Shown here in pieces: positions 1 to 7,935 of a stretch of DNA of 64,000 bases; position 1 is the stretch's first letter, and the number at the start of each line of letters is the position of its first letter. This DNA comes from Solobacterium sp. UBA1761. Lineage in GTDB: Bacteria; Bacillota_I; Bacilli_A; Erysipelotrichales; Erysipelotrichaceae. Below the pieces are notes generated by a model. The model was not told the DNA's origin, made no database searches, and saw only the letters and a program-made list of their open reading frames with translations. The stretch covers positions 1 through 64,000 of the forward strand of contig DCHD01000028.1 in NCBI GenBank assembly GCA_002315565.1. The letters run 5' to 3'. A program made the position numbers and the translations under genes.

Positions 1-1
1 G

Positions 2-24
2 ACCACCCATTTGCACGTTGGTGC
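2..24. repeat. Left terminal inverted repeat of the IS
   Basis: This 23-bp end is the reverse complement of 1144-1166 with one mismatch. Both copies share the core GCACCAACGTGCAAAT. It lies 9 bp from the transposase stop codon. Confidence 0.9.
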
Positions 25-32
25 AGTTGAGC

Positions 33-1019
33 TTATTGTTTATCGGAGTTTTTAGAGAATACATCCCTATATCTTAGACATTTCTTATGGGTGATTGCCA
101 TATTCAGTAACAGTTCTATCTTTTCAAGCTTATTGTATGGTGGATTATAAATGAAGCAGAAGAGATTTGTATAATCCTGTAGATTTGACCTGTTAAACCC
201 TCTGTGAGAGTTTAAGAACTGCTTGTAAAGTGAATGCACATCATTTATCGGTTTTAATGGATCTCCTTTCTCTTTTGAGTAATGAGTCTCAGATATCAGA
301 TCAAGTTCTTCAATAAGCCTGGAATGTGTTAATGCCTTGTCATGTATAAGTGTTGAACCTTCTAAGATGTGATCTTTAAATGCCATATATGTCTTTTCAA
401 TTGTTGTGTTTCTGTTTCTGCATTCAACTTTTCCATAAATGTATTGGCTATCAGTTGCCATGCCAATACAGTAAACATTTTCGCCTTTAGCCAGTTTATC
501 ACCGATATCTTTCTTTATGACTCTGTAGAATGTTTCGTCAAGATACACTTTATCTTTAAGCATGATGTCGTCCTGATAATGTTCAAGAATGTCAAAAAGC
601 TTTATAAGCCAGTATTTAGTGGTGGAATCAGCTATTCTTTCTCCTTTCGATATGGCAGAAAACGATACAAAGCCAAACAGTTCAAGAAGATAGTCAATCC
701 ATTCGCTGATTGATATCTTATGGTTATCAAAGATTGTACCGGTAATTACGGTAAAACGTTTGCCACAGTCATTGCACCTGTATTTTTGTATGTTATTGGA
801 GTCAAAGCCATCTTTATGAAAAGATACTGATCCGCATTTCGGGCAGCAGTCAGGTTTAAACGAGTTAATCAGCAAAGACTCATTGGTTTCGCTCAGCTTA
901 GGATGTCTGTAATCATAACGATTAAGATATTTGTCCTTAATGAAAGATTGAGTAGGCGTTAAAACAGACTTCCCATCCCAGGGAGTCTTCCTTCTAGAAC
1001 TATATTTATTATTTTTCAT
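33..1019 (-). CDS. IS1595-like transposase with zinc ribbon and DDE domain
   Basis: This is a 328-residue transposase that would catalyse cut-and-paste or replicative movement of the surrounding element. Residues about 59-85 form a zinc ribbon (C59xxC62 ... C82xxC85). The catalytic core follows: 'LDET' with D161, 'IHDKALTH' with D227, and N259/H262 in the third acidic region typical of ISXO2-like transposases. Length is normal and the frame is open, so it may be active. The ATG lies directly behind an inverted-repeat arm whose complement holds the only Shine-Dalgarno-like sequence (GAGGA), so translation may be limited by mRNA folding. Other DDE families with an N-terminal zinc ribbon are possible but fit less well. 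Confidence 0.85.
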   Translation of the reverse strand: MKNNKYSSRRKTPWDGKSVLTPTQSFIKDKYLNRYDYRHPKLSETNESLLINSFKPDCCPKCGSVSFHKDGFDSNNIQKYRCNDCGKRFTVITGTIFDNHKISISEWIDYLLELFGFVSFSAISKGERIADSTTKYWLIKLFDILEHYQDDIMLKDKVYLDETFYRVIKKDIGDKLAKGENVYCIGMATDSQYIYGKVECRNRNTTIEKTYMAFKDHILEGSTLIHDKALTHSRLIEELDLISETHYSKEKGDPLKPINDVHSLYKQFLNSHRGFNRSNLQDYTNLFCFIYNPPYNKLEKIELLLNMAITHKKCLRYRDVFSKNSDKQ

Positions 1020-1020
1020 G

Positions 1021-1103
1021 GATTGGTAGTCCTCAGCTGTTTAAGCAGCCGGCAACGAAGAGGACTACCAATCACAATATCGTTGTGAGCTGCTTAAACA
1101 GTT
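1021..1103 (-). promoter_or_regulatory. Interleaved inverted repeats (possible pseudoknot) in the transposase leader
   Basis: Two long repeat pairs interleave. 1021-1034 is exactly complementary to 1060-1073 (14 bp), and 1035-1049 is complementary to 1089-1103 (14 of 15). A small hairpin, 1073-1077 with 1083-1087, sits between them. In minus-strand RNA the order is B-A-B'-A', which is pseudoknot topology. Arm A' holds the GAGGA just upstream of the transposase ATG, so either fold would hide the ribosome site. This could limit transposition or be a DNA-level protein site; the function is inferred. Confidence 0.6.
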
Positions 1104-1143
1104 ATTATTAGTCACATTAGTGACAATATAATTGTATCAAATA

Positions 1144-1166
1144 GCACCAACGTGCAAATAGGTGGT
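1144..1166. repeat. Right terminal inverted repeat of the IS
   Basis: This is the partner of 2-24, beginning GCACCAACGTGCAAAT. A further short hairpin (GTCAC 1111-1115 with GTGAC 1120-1124) lies inside this end. Confidence 0.9.
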
Positions 1167-1172
1167 ATTTTT

Positions 1173-1200
1173 TTGCTATTTCCAAACTAAATGATACAAT
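1173..1200 (+). promoter_or_regulatory. Candidate promoter of the GAF gene, abutting the IS end
   Basis: TTGCTA (1173-1178), a 16-bp spacer and TACAAT (1195-1200) form a plausible housekeeping promoter outside the IS. The -35 starts only 6 bp after the IS right end, so the native upstream sequence of this promoter has been replaced by IS sequence. Confidence 0.5.
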
Positions 1201-1223
1201 TTAAAAAAAGAGGGATATGTAAT

Positions 1224-1976
1224 ATGAATTTTGAATTCAGTGATCTACGATCAGCAATGAAAAACACTGTATACAAGAATACCATTGAAGATATTCGCCG
1301 TGAAATTGCCAATGAAAAAGATATTCATACAATCGTAGCAACAGTAGTAGACAAAGTAACAAAGGCCGCCCAGGCTCAGGCCGGAACATTCTGGCTTTAC
1401 AAAGAAGAAACAGACTTTATCGTCCCATATGCATGTGCGGATGGCAAAGAGCTTAAGGGTGTAGTATTGAGACCGAATGAAGGTGTAGCCGGCAAATGTA
1501 TTGCGACAAACACTTCTGTTCTTGTCGACAACGTTGAAAACAATGCCAACTGGTCCAGCAAAGCAGACGGCAAAACCGGGTTTGTAACCAAGTCAATGAT
1601 CTGTGCTCCTGTGGTTTTCCTTGAAAAAACCATCGGTTGTCTTCAGCTTGTAAACCACGTATACAATGACATATTTGAAAATAAAGATGTAATATTCATC
1701 GAAGAACTGATTCAGAATGTTGTTGACGATATTGAAAAGAATGAACCGATTTTAGAAATAATCAAGAACAATTCGGCAATCGTCAAAAAATCCGTTCTGG
1801 AAAATGAAGTCAACTCCATGCTTGAAGTACTGTATCTGAAAGATTTTGATGCTCTTGTGGAAAACATCAAGGTCAATCCAATCTACAAGAAAATGACAAT
1901 GTTGAAGCAGGAAGACTTCCTGGAAAAGATAACCGATATCTACAATATGCTGAATGAAAACAAAGAAGAGCTGTAA
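1224..1976 (+). CDS. GAF-domain protein, probable small-molecule or redox sensor
   Basis: This 250-residue soluble protein has a single GAF domain over roughly the first two thirds (motifs 'AGTFWLYKEE', 'GVAGKCIATN', 'SMICAPVVF', 'IGCLQLVN'). The rest is helical and charged with no recognised output domain. GAF domains bind cyclic nucleotides, haem, flavin or other small ligands; no ligand can be named here. I chose the ATG at 1224 because AGAGGG (1209-1214) is correctly spaced before it; the upstream in-frame ATG at 1191 lies within the promoter. It is monocistronic: an IS precedes it and a terminator overlaps its last codons. Being a stand-alone GAF, it may act through a partner not in this window. 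Confidence 0.75.
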   Translation: MNFEFSDLRSAMKNTVYKNTIEDIRREIANEKDIHTIVATVVDKVTKAAQAQAGTFWLYKEETDFIVPYACADGKELKGVVLRPNEGVAGKCIATNTSVLVDNVENNANWSSKADGKTGFVTKSMICAPVVFLEKTIGCLQLVNHVYNDIFENKDVIFIEELIQNVVDDIEKNEPILEIIKNNSAIVKKSVLENEVNSMLEVLYLKDFDALVENIKVNPIYKKMTMLKQEDFLEKITDIYNMLNENKEEL

Positions 1977-1994
1977 CAAACTCTTCTTTTTTTA
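1963..1994 (+). terminator. Rho-independent terminator at a convergent gene end
   Basis: AAGAAGAG (1963-1970) pairs with CTCTTCTT (1981-1988), followed by a run of T. The stem begins inside the last codons of the GAF gene. On the minus strand the hairpin also follows the stop of the next gene, but with a weaker T tract. Confidence 0.75.
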
Positions 1995-2831
1995 CTTTTT
2001 GACTACTTTTACCAGTTTTGACATAAAGTCAACCGGGTTATTGAAAATCTGTGGTTCAATGTATCTTTCCTGCGATTTGGACATCACATCTTTATTCGTG
2101 ACATCAAAGCTGGCTGTTTTTACCGGTGACACTGTTTCTTTAGAAAATGCAGGTTTCTCATCTTCAGCGGAAACGCTCTTGTAGAAGTCAGAGAATTCCG
2201 AATTGAACCTGTCAATCAGATCATTGAGCGACAGATGCTCAGGCTCTGTCTTAATCTCTTCAGGCACGATTTCTTCTTTTGCTGCCGGCTCTTCCTTATA
2301 TATGGCATCCTCAACCGTAATCTGACTGAATGCCGCGTTTATTTCTTCTTCAGTGGAATATCTTGGAGTTTCTGTTTCATTAACGAAACTGCTGAAAATA
2401 TCATCAAGTTCTTTAATCATTTCATCATTCAAAGAAAACTCCGGTTCTTCTTTGACACGGACAAACGATTTATCTTCAGAAAGAAGATCGACAGGATTTA
2501 CTGTGTAATAGACTTTTCTGTTCTCGTATGAAGGAACAGGCTCGGGAACAAATCCCGAAAACCGAGCATTGTTTTCAGGAAAACTGTTTTCTTCATACTG
2601 TCTTTCTGGATGAGCATAAGAATAGTTTACAGGCTGGCTTTCAGCATATGAATCAGGCTGCATGTTATTAAAACGCGTATAGGAATACCTTCCTTCTGAC
2701 TGTGCTCTTGAAACCCTGCTTTCAGCAGGTTTCCTATTGGCAATAAAAAGCTCACTGTCTTCAAGGTCGCTGGCACTGATTATATCTGATCCGTTATAGA
2801 ACTTTATACTATTCTCTCCGTTTCTGAACAT
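1992..2831 (-). CDS. Hypothetical acidic, largely disordered protein
   Basis: I do not recognise this 279-residue protein. It lacks a signal peptide or membrane segment. It is rich in Glu, Ser, Pro, Tyr and Asn, with a low-complexity N-terminal half and two short patches that could be helical: around residues 130-170 ('LNDEMIKELDDIFSSFV') and around 200-220 ('LSLNDLIDRFNSEFSDFY'). The C-terminus is basic ('FMSKLVKVVKK') and could be an amphipathic or binding helix. This layout resembles scaffold or cell-division accessory proteins, but that is only an impression. The start has no Shine-Dalgarno; TAAAAT (2838-2843) lies exactly 6 nt before the ATG, suggesting a leaderless mRNA. Confidence 0.65.
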   Translation of the reverse strand: MFRNGENSIKFYNGSDIISASDLEDSELFIANRKPAESRVSRAQSEGRYSYTRFNNMQPDSYAESQPVNYSYAHPERQYEENSFPENNARFSGFVPEPVPSYENRKVYYTVNPVDLLSEDKSFVRVKEEPEFSLNDEMIKELDDIFSSFVNETETPRYSTEEEINAAFSQITVEDAIYKEEPAAKEEIVPEEIKTEPEHLSLNDLIDRFNSEFSDFYKSVSAEDEKPAFSKETVSPVKTASFDVTNKDVMSKSQERYIEPQIFNNPVDFMSKLVKVVKK

Positions 2832-2890
2832 ACTACTATTTTAACAAAATATTCTTTTTAATATAATTATTTTGAAAGAAGGAAAATAAA
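2832..2890. promoter_or_regulatory. Divergent promoter region
   Basis: On the minus strand, TAAAAT (2838-2843) sits 6 nt before the ATG of the unknown protein. On the plus strand, AT-rich sequence around 2858-2870 holds -10-like hexamers before the GAAGGA ribosome site of the YhhN-like gene. No -35 matches convincingly. Confidence 0.45.
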
Positions 2891-3565
2891 ATGAAAACTG
2901 CATTAATCTTTGCTTTTCTGGGAACAGTAATCCAGTCTTTATTCATCAAAACAGAACACGATGAAAAATATATTCCTGCTGATATTCTTAAAGGATCGGC
3001 TTCACTGTGCTTTGTACTTATCGGACTCATCGCCTTTAGACAGAACCCTGATTCAAAACTGGCCAGACTGATTTTTATCGGTCTTGTCATGGGCATGCTT
3101 GGAGATATTCTTCTGAATATGCGCTTCATTTTCAAAAAGAACGGTCAGAAGATATTCCTGGTTGGAATACTGGCTTTTTTGATTGGACATATCATCTACC
3201 TGGCCGCCATTGTCCCTTATGGTGTAAATACTCTTTTATGCACAGCAATCGGCACAGTTGTTGCAGCTTCCCTGCTTATCTATATCTTCAGAACCATGGA
3301 AGTAAAAACGGCCTTCAAAATTTTCGGAGTTGTCTATCTTGGTGCCGTCATAATCATGACCTGCATCGCCATCGGAACAGCTTCTTCAATCGGCGATACC
3401 AGATCACTGATGTATGCTGTGGGTGCAATTCTTTTTACGGTCAGTGATATCGTACTTATTTTCAATACTTTCTCCGGCACTACAAAATTCTCACTTCGAA
3501 TAACCAATCTTTCCCTTTACTATATCGGACAGCTGTTCATCGCCTTTTCGATTTTCTTCATTTAG
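2891..3565 (+). CDS. YhhN/TMEM86-family membrane protein, putative lysoplasmalogenase
   Basis: This 224-residue, eight-helix integral membrane protein belongs to the YhhN family. Visible family features are the Lys-Ser-rich turn 'DILKGSASLCFVLIG', the 'GDILLNM' motif, 'LIGHIIYL', 'GAILFTVSDIVLIFN' and the C-terminal 'YYIGQLFIAFS'. The animal member TMEM86B hydrolyses the vinyl-ether bond of lysoplasmalogen, and many anaerobes make plasmalogens, so a lipid-turnover role is plausible but not proven for bacterial members. A GAAGGA ribosome site precedes the ATG. It is monocistronic, followed by the lysine riboswitch leader of the next gene. Confidence 0.75.
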   Translation: MKTALIFAFLGTVIQSLFIKTEHDEKYIPADILKGSASLCFVLIGLIAFRQNPDSKLARLIFIGLVMGMLGDILLNMRFIFKKNGQKIFLVGILAFLIGHIIYLAAIVPYGVNTLLCTAIGTVVAASLLIYIFRTMEVKTAFKIFGVVYLGAVIIMTCIAIGTASSIGDTRSLMYAVGAILFTVSDIVLIFNTFSGTTKFSLRITNLSLYYIGQLFIAFSIFFI

Positions 3566-3588
3566 TAATTGGTGTATTATTTTTAATA

Positions 3589-3741
3589 TAGATAGAGGCG
3601 CAGTCATTATCAGTAAGCAGCCGTAACGTCATTTTAGCTGTCGAAAGGAATAACTGCCGAAGGAGAAGAACCTGACAAGTTCTTCTGCCTGGTCAGACAG
3701 AAAATATCTGTTTGACTGTCGCTATATGCGGAGAGCTATCG
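3589..3741 (+). ncRNA. Lysine riboswitch (L-box) aptamer
   Basis: This leader matches the L-box consensus in order. P1 is formed by GATAG (3591-3595) and CTATC (3736-3740). Then come AGAGGCGC, the AGTCATTATCAGTA loop region, GGAATAACTGCCGAAG (3657-3664 holds the invariant GCCGAAG), the CTGG before the P4/P5 arm, and TGACTGTCGCT closing the core. These are the bases that form the lysine-binding five-way junction. An intrinsic terminator follows, so bound lysine should stabilise P1 and promote termination before the transporter gene. A match to RF00168 by covariance model would be decisive. Confidence 0.88.
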
Positions 3742-3756
3742 TTATTCCTGCTTTTT

Positions 3757-3788
3757 ACGGGATATGGTAACTCATTTTCCCGTTTTTT
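3757..3788 (+). terminator. Expression-platform terminator of the lysine riboswitch
   Basis: ACGGGA (3757-3762) pairs with TCCCGT (3778-3783), with a small inner ATG/CAT stem, followed by TTTTTT (3783-3788). It ends five bases before the GGAGG ribosome site of the transporter. Confidence 0.7.
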
Positions 3789-3801
3789 AATTGGAGGACA
3801 C

Positions 3802-5181
3802 ATGAACAAACAGAATATCAACAAAAGACTGTATTTAAGATCACTGCTGGTAATCGCCATACTGATGGTTTTCTGCTATCTCTTAAGTTTCATCATCCCT
3901 TCCGGTTCATTTGAAAGGATAGTCAATGAATCAGGCAATACCATCATCAATACCGGCGGCAGCTATACACCTGCCGAAGGAAACCTGACCTTCGTCAAGT
4001 TTATCCTGGCACCGTTCCTGGTGCTCGGTTCTGAAGGAAACATCACTCTGATCGGTGTCATTGTCTTCATTTTGGCAATCGGTGGAGCATTCAATGCCCT
4101 GGACAAATCAGGAATCATGCAGTACATGCTCGATAAAATCACTGACCGCTATGAAATGCACAAATACACTTTCCTCAAGGCAATCATTCTGATGTTTATG
4201 GCAATGGGTGCACTCATCGGTTCATTTGAAGAAGTTGTACCGATGGTTCCAATCTGTGTAGCTCTGGCTGAGAAATTCGGCTGGAACAAATTCACCGGCA
4301 TCTCAATGTCTCTGCTTGCGGTAGGATGCGGTTTTGCTACTGGCGTATTCAATCCGTTTACGGTAGGCGTTGCTCAAAGTATTGCCCAGGTTCCGCTTTT
4401 CTCAGGTGTTTCAATGCGTGCCGTTTCATTTGTGGTCATCTATCTGATTCTTACGGCTTTTGTAATCAGCTATGCACGTAAAAATGAAAGGCATCTGTCT
4501 CAATACGATCATCCGTTTTTTATGGATATGAAACTTGAAAAAGGGCTCAGTTTCTTCATCTGGTCAATTTCCATCGGTGTTGCCGTTATTCTTTCAAGTT
4601 CATTCATTACATTCCTTCAGGACTATACAACAATTATTGTTGCCCTGGTATTCCTTTCTGCCGGTATCTTCTCTCCGATTGTCGCTGGAAGAAGTGAAAA
4701 ACTCGGAAAACATTTCCTTGATGGAATAATCTCCATCATTCCGGCAGCGGCAATGATTCTGATGGCTTCAAGTGTCCGTTTCATTCTTGAAGAAGCCAAA
4801 GTACTTGATACAATTCTCTATTTCGCAATAAACATTGCCAAAGGCCTGGATAAATGGATAGTTGTACTGTTCATCTATCTGATTGTGCTGATTATGAATT
4901 TCTTCATCGCATCAGGAAGCGCCAAAGCCTTTATGCTGATACCGCTGATTGTGCCTCTGGCAAATGCCTTCGGCATCTCTACGCAGTTATGCATTCTGGC
5001 CTATGCGTTCGGTGATGGATTCTCCAATGTCTTCTATGCGACAAACCCTGCCCTGCTTATTTCTTTGAGTTTATCAAAATGCAGCTATAAAGACTGGGTA
5101 AAATATTCACTGCCTTTCCAGCTCATCAATCTGCTTGTTACTTCACTCTTGCTGATTGGCGCAATGTATATCGGTTATTAA
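3802..5181 (+). CDS. YfcC/ArcD-like permease, predicted lysine transporter
   Basis: This 459-residue polytopic membrane protein of the YfcC (anaerobic C4-dicarboxylate/amino-acid carrier-like) family has about 12 hydrophobic segments. Family signatures include 'PSGSFER', 'GAFNALDKSGIMQYML', 'GSFEEVVPMVPICVALA' and 'GSAKAFMLIPLIVPLANAFGIS'. The start at 3802 follows GGAGG (3793-3797); an upstream in-frame ATG lies inside the riboswitch and is rejected. Family substrates are poorly defined (dicarboxylates, arginine/ornithine), but control by an L-box makes lysine the likely cargo. It probably imports lysine when intracellular levels fall. It ends in a bidirectional terminator. Confidence 0.82.
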   Translation: MNKQNINKRLYLRSLLVIAILMVFCYLLSFIIPSGSFERIVNESGNTIINTGGSYTPAEGNLTFVKFILAPFLVLGSEGNITLIGVIVFILAIGGAFNALDKSGIMQYMLDKITDRYEMHKYTFLKAIILMFMAMGALIGSFEEVVPMVPICVALAEKFGWNKFTGISMSLLAVGCGFATGVFNPFTVGVAQSIAQVPLFSGVSMRAVSFVVIYLILTAFVISYARKNERHLSQYDHPFFMDMKLEKGLSFFIWSISIGVAVILSSSFITFLQDYTTIIVALVFLSAGIFSPIVAGRSEKLGKHFLDGIISIIPAAAMILMASSVRFILEEAKVLDTILYFAINIAKGLDKWIVVLFIYLIVLIMNFFIASGSAKAFMLIPLIVPLANAFGISTQLCILAYAFGDGFSNVFYATNPALLISLSLSKCSYKDWVKYSLPFQLINLLVTSLLLIGAMYIGY

Positions 5182-5204
5182 AAGAAGCCTCACGGCTTCT
5201 TTTT
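5181..5204. terminator. Bidirectional terminator
   Basis: AAAGAAGCC (5181-5189) and GGCTTCTTT (5194-5202) flank a 4-nt loop with T runs on both strands. It separates the convergent transporter and yfcE genes and overlaps both stop regions. Confidence 0.85.
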
Positions 5205-5751
5205 AGATTTCAAATATGATTTCTTTTATGACCTTTCCGTTAAAGTCATATGCTGTGAACCTGTCTTCATCGAGTATTGCATATGACTGCGGATAGTTTT
5301 CTTTCGGTAATGAACATGAACCGGGATTCAGATAGTAGGAGGTACCTACCAGTTCACATCTTGGTACATGGTAATGGCCATATAAGAAGATATCTCCCTT
5401 CCTTAAAGGAAGATGCTTGTCAGGGGTCTGAACGTGTCCATGCGATATCAGGACAGTTCTTTTGCCGAGTTTTATCTTCTGATAGTCGGCAGCAAGCGGG
5501 AATTCAAGTATTTCTCTGTCTATCTCGGCATCGCAGTTGCCTCTTACACAGAGAATACTGTCTTTATATCTGTTCAGGATTTCAACCACCTTCATCGGAT
5601 CATGTCCTTCAGGCAGGGGGTTTCTTGGACCGTGATAAAGAATGTCTCCCAAAAGGATAATTCGATCAAATTCACCCTTCTTAAATATTTCCTCAATCTT
5701 CAAGGTGTAATAAGCAGAACCATGGATATCAGATGCAACCAGATATTTCAT
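5203..5751 (-). CDS. yfcE: YfcE-family metallophosphoesterase
   Basis: This 182-residue calcineurin-like phosphodiesterase has all metal-binding blocks of the family: 'SDIHGS' (8-13), 'GDILYHGP', 'RGNCD', 'SHGH' and 'GHYHVP', followed by the 'NPGS' motif. Relatives hydrolyse artificial phosphodiesters with Mn2+; the natural substrate is not established. It overlaps ruvX by 4 bp and has its own AAGGAGG ribosome site inside ruvX, so the two are co-transcribed. Length is typical. Confidence 0.88.
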   Translation of the reverse strand: MKYLVASDIHGSAYYTLKIEEIFKKGEFDRIILLGDILYHGPRNPLPEGHDPMKVVEILNRYKDSILCVRGNCDAEIDREILEFPLAADYQKIKLGKRTVLISHGHVQTPDKHLPLRKGDIFLYGHYHVPRCELVGTSYYLNPGSCSLPKENYPQSYAILDEDRFTAYDFNGKVIKEIIFEI

Positions 5752-6170
5752 TTCTTTTCCTCCTTATGTCCATCTATGTAATATTGCAGGATTCTAACTG
5801 CTGCCTGCTGATCAATAATCTTTTTTCTTTTCTTTCTTGACATGTCTACACTTATCAGGAAATCAGTTGAATCTTTAGTCGTATACCTTTCATCCTGAAG
5901 GGCTACTTTAACTCCCGATTCTTCTTCAAGATATTTGCCAAACTCTTCACACAGCTGAGCTCTTGGACCGGCATCGCCATTTTCCAATAGCGGATAGCCA
6001 AGCACAAAAAGATCGGGTTTATTTTCACTGTACATTTCAAGAAGCATGTCCAGGCAATTATCATAATCATCAGGCTTGAATCTCAGTGTTTTGACCGCAT
6101 GTGCAAGATAGCCTGAACTCTCTGCTATCCCACATGTCACACTTCCAAGATCTAAGCCAACATATTTCAT
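5748..6170 (-). CDS. ruvX: Holliday junction resolvase-like RuvX/YqgF nuclease
   Basis: This 140-residue RNase H-fold protein begins 'YVGLDLGSVTCGIA', the conserved first catalytic-Asp strand, and continues with 'VLGYPLLENGDAG' and 'LQDERYTT', the other YqgF motifs. It is annotated as a pre-16S rRNA nuclease or Holliday junction resolvase. There is no Shine-Dalgarno. TATAAT (complement of 6177-6182), preceded by TGT as an extended -10, sits 6 nt from the ATG, so the mRNA is probably leaderless. Confidence 0.87.
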   Translation of the reverse strand: MKYVGLDLGSVTCGIAESSGYLAHAVKTLRFKPDDYDNCLDMLLEMYSENKPDLFVLGYPLLENGDAGPRAQLCEEFGKYLEEESGVKVALQDERYTTKDSTDFLISVDMSRKKRKKIIDQQAAVRILQYYIDGHKEEKK

Positions 6171-6176
6171 ACATTT

Positions 6177-6185
6177 ATTATAACA
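6177..6185 (-). promoter_or_regulatory. Extended -10 element of ruvX, leaderless geometry
   Basis: Read on the minus strand it is TGTTATAAT followed by AAATGT and then the ruvX ATG. Transcription would start at or next to the A of the ATG. Confidence 0.6.
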
Positions 6186-6264
6186 TTTTGGAAATAATTA
6201 CTCTTTTTAATATATTTAATATTTTTTATAAGTATAATTATCTTATTGTAAGGAGGAAATAATA

Positions 6265-7935
6265 ATGCTTACAGACATCCAAATCGCTCAGGCGTGCAAA
6301 AAAGAGAAAATAACCAGTATAGCCGGGAAACTAAATATTCCTGATGACTATCTGGAACTATATGGTAACTATAAAGCCAAAGTTGATTATAATCTGTTAA
6401 AAGACCTTAAGGACAGAAAAGACGGCAAACTGATTCTGGTTACCGCCATCAACCCTACTCCTGCCGGAGAAGGAAAAACCACTACTACTGTCGGACTGGC
6501 AGACGGACTTTCCAAGATCGGCAAGAATGTCGTAGTTGCACTTCGCGAACCATCTTTAGGTCCGGTATTCGGTGTCAAAGGCGGAGCAGCAGGAGGCGGT
6601 TATGCCCAGGTTGTACCAATGGAAGATATCAACCTGCATTTCACCGGTGACTTTCATGCGATAGGTGCAGCAAACAATCTGCTGGCAGCCATGCTGGACA
6701 ATCACATTCAGCAGGGAAATTCACTCAACATTGACCCAAGAAGAATCACCTGGAGAAGAGCTGTCGACATGAATGACAGACAGTTAAGAAACATCATTGA
6801 CGGTTTAGGTCAAAGAGCTGACGGCACACCAAGACAGGATGGTTTCGACATCACTGTCGCATCAGAAATCATGGCCGTTTTATGTCTTGCTTCTGACATA
6901 ATTGACTTAAAAGAAAGACTGGCAAACATCGTTGTCGGTTACACTTATGACAATAAGCCGGTTACCGCCAGAGAACTTAAGGCTCAGGGTGCAATGGCAG
7001 CACTGCTTAAAGATGCCCTTAAACCTAACCTGGTACAGACTCTTGAAGGAACTCCGGCATTTGTACACGGCGGACCATTCGCCAATATCGCCCATGGCTG
7101 TAACTCTGTAACAGCTACAAAACTGGCAATGAAACTTGGTGACTATTGCGTTACAGAGGCCGGTTTCGGTGCTGACCTTGGTGCCGAGAAATTCCTTGAC
7201 ATCAAATGCCGTATGGCAAAACTAAAACCTAATGCCGTTGTCGTAGTTGCAACCGTCAGAGCACTTAAACATCACGGCGGTGTAGCAAAAGAAGATCTGA
7301 ACAAAGAAAACCTCGATGCTTTATTGAAAGGTATGCCTAACCTTCTGCAGCACGTTTCAAATATCACTGATGTATACAAACTTCCATGCGTTGTTGCGAT
7401 CAATGCTTTCCCGACTGATACAAAGGCTGAGCTTGACCTCGTTGAAGCAGAGTGCAGAAAACTCGGTGTCAATGTAGCGCTTTCCGAAGTATGGGCAAAA
7501 GGCGGCGAAGGCGGAATCGCTTTAGCCAATGAAGTAATCAGACTATGTGAAAAAGACAATGACTTCACATTCTCATATACCGATGAAATGACAATACTTG
7601 AAAAAATCAACGCAATCGCTACCAAGATCTATCATGCCGATGGTGTTGACCTGATCGGCAATGCTCCAAAACAGCTTAAACAGCTTGAAGAACTGGGCTT
7701 TGGACATATGCCTATCTGTATGGCAAAAACTCAGTATTCATTCTCTGATGACCAGACAAAACTCGGTGCACCAAAGAACTTCCGTATCTCTGTACGTAAC
7801 CTTAAAGTATCAGCCGGTGCGGGATTCATCGTAGCTTTGACCGGTGAAATAATGACCATGCCAGGTCTTCCAAAAATTCCGGCTGCCGAAAAGATTGACG
7901 TCGATGAAAACGGCGTAATTACAGGACTGTTCTGA
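6265..7935 (+). CDS. fhs: Formate-tetrahydrofolate ligase
   Basis: This 556-residue enzyme makes 10-formyl-THF from formate, ATP and THF in the cytosol. The P-loop 'TPAGEGKTTTTVGL' (about residues 65-78) and 'EPSLGPVFGVKGGAAGGGYAQVVPMEDINLHFTGD' region are hallmarks of the family, and length is standard. AAGGAGG precedes the ATG. It opens a tight three-gene operon with fchA (1-base overlap) and folD, giving the formate-to-methylene-THF branch for purine, thymidylate and serine synthesis. No acetyl-CoA synthase genes are seen, so acetogenesis is not implied. Confidence 0.97.
   Translation: MLTDIQIAQACKKEKITSIAGKLNIPDDYLELYGNYKAKVDYNLLKDLKDRKDGKLILVTAINPTPAGEGKTTTTVGLADGLSKIGKNVVVALREPSLGPVFGVKGGAAGGGYAQVVPMEDINLHFTGDFHAIGAANNLLAAMLDNHIQQGNSLNIDPRRITWRRAVDMNDRQLRNIIDGLGQRADGTPRQDGFDITVASEIMAVLCLASDIIDLKERLANIVVGYTYDNKPVTARELKAQGAMAALLKDALKPNLVQTLEGTPAFVHGGPFANIAHGCNSVTATKLAMKLGDYCVTEAGFGADLGAEKFLDIKCRMAKLKPNAVVVVATVRALKHHGGVAKEDLNKENLDALLKGMPNLLQHVSNITDVYKLPCVVAINAFPTDTKAELDLVEAECRKLGVNVALSEVWAKGGEGGIALANEVIRLCEKDNDFTFSYTDEMTILEKINAIATKIYHADGVDLIGNAPKQLKQLEELGFGHMPICMAKTQYSFSDDQTKLGAPKNFRISVRNLKVSAGAGFIVALTGEIMTMPGLPKIPAAEKIDVDENGVITGLF

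Larger units (their letters stand above)
2..1166 (-). mobile_element. IS1595-family-like insertion sequence, apparently intact
   Basis: The element is bounded by near-perfect 23-bp inverted repeats (2-24 and 1144-1166, one mismatch) and carries one transposase gene on the minus strand. Zinc-ribbon plus DDE architecture fits the IS1595 (ISXO2-like) group. The left flank is only one base, so the target-site duplication cannot be checked; the right flank starts with an A/T run at 1167. The space between the transposase start and the right repeat (1020-1143) is highly structured and is annotated separately. Family assignment is from domain pattern only. Confidence 0.85.

Noticed and set aside
369..713. 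Plus-strand open frame inside the transposase gene
   Set aside because: It is antisense to conserved transposase sequence, lacks a ribosome site and has no recognisable domain.
6171..6264. THF or other riboswitch upstream of fhs
   Set aside because: The leader is short and AT-rich with no conserved aptamer sequence.
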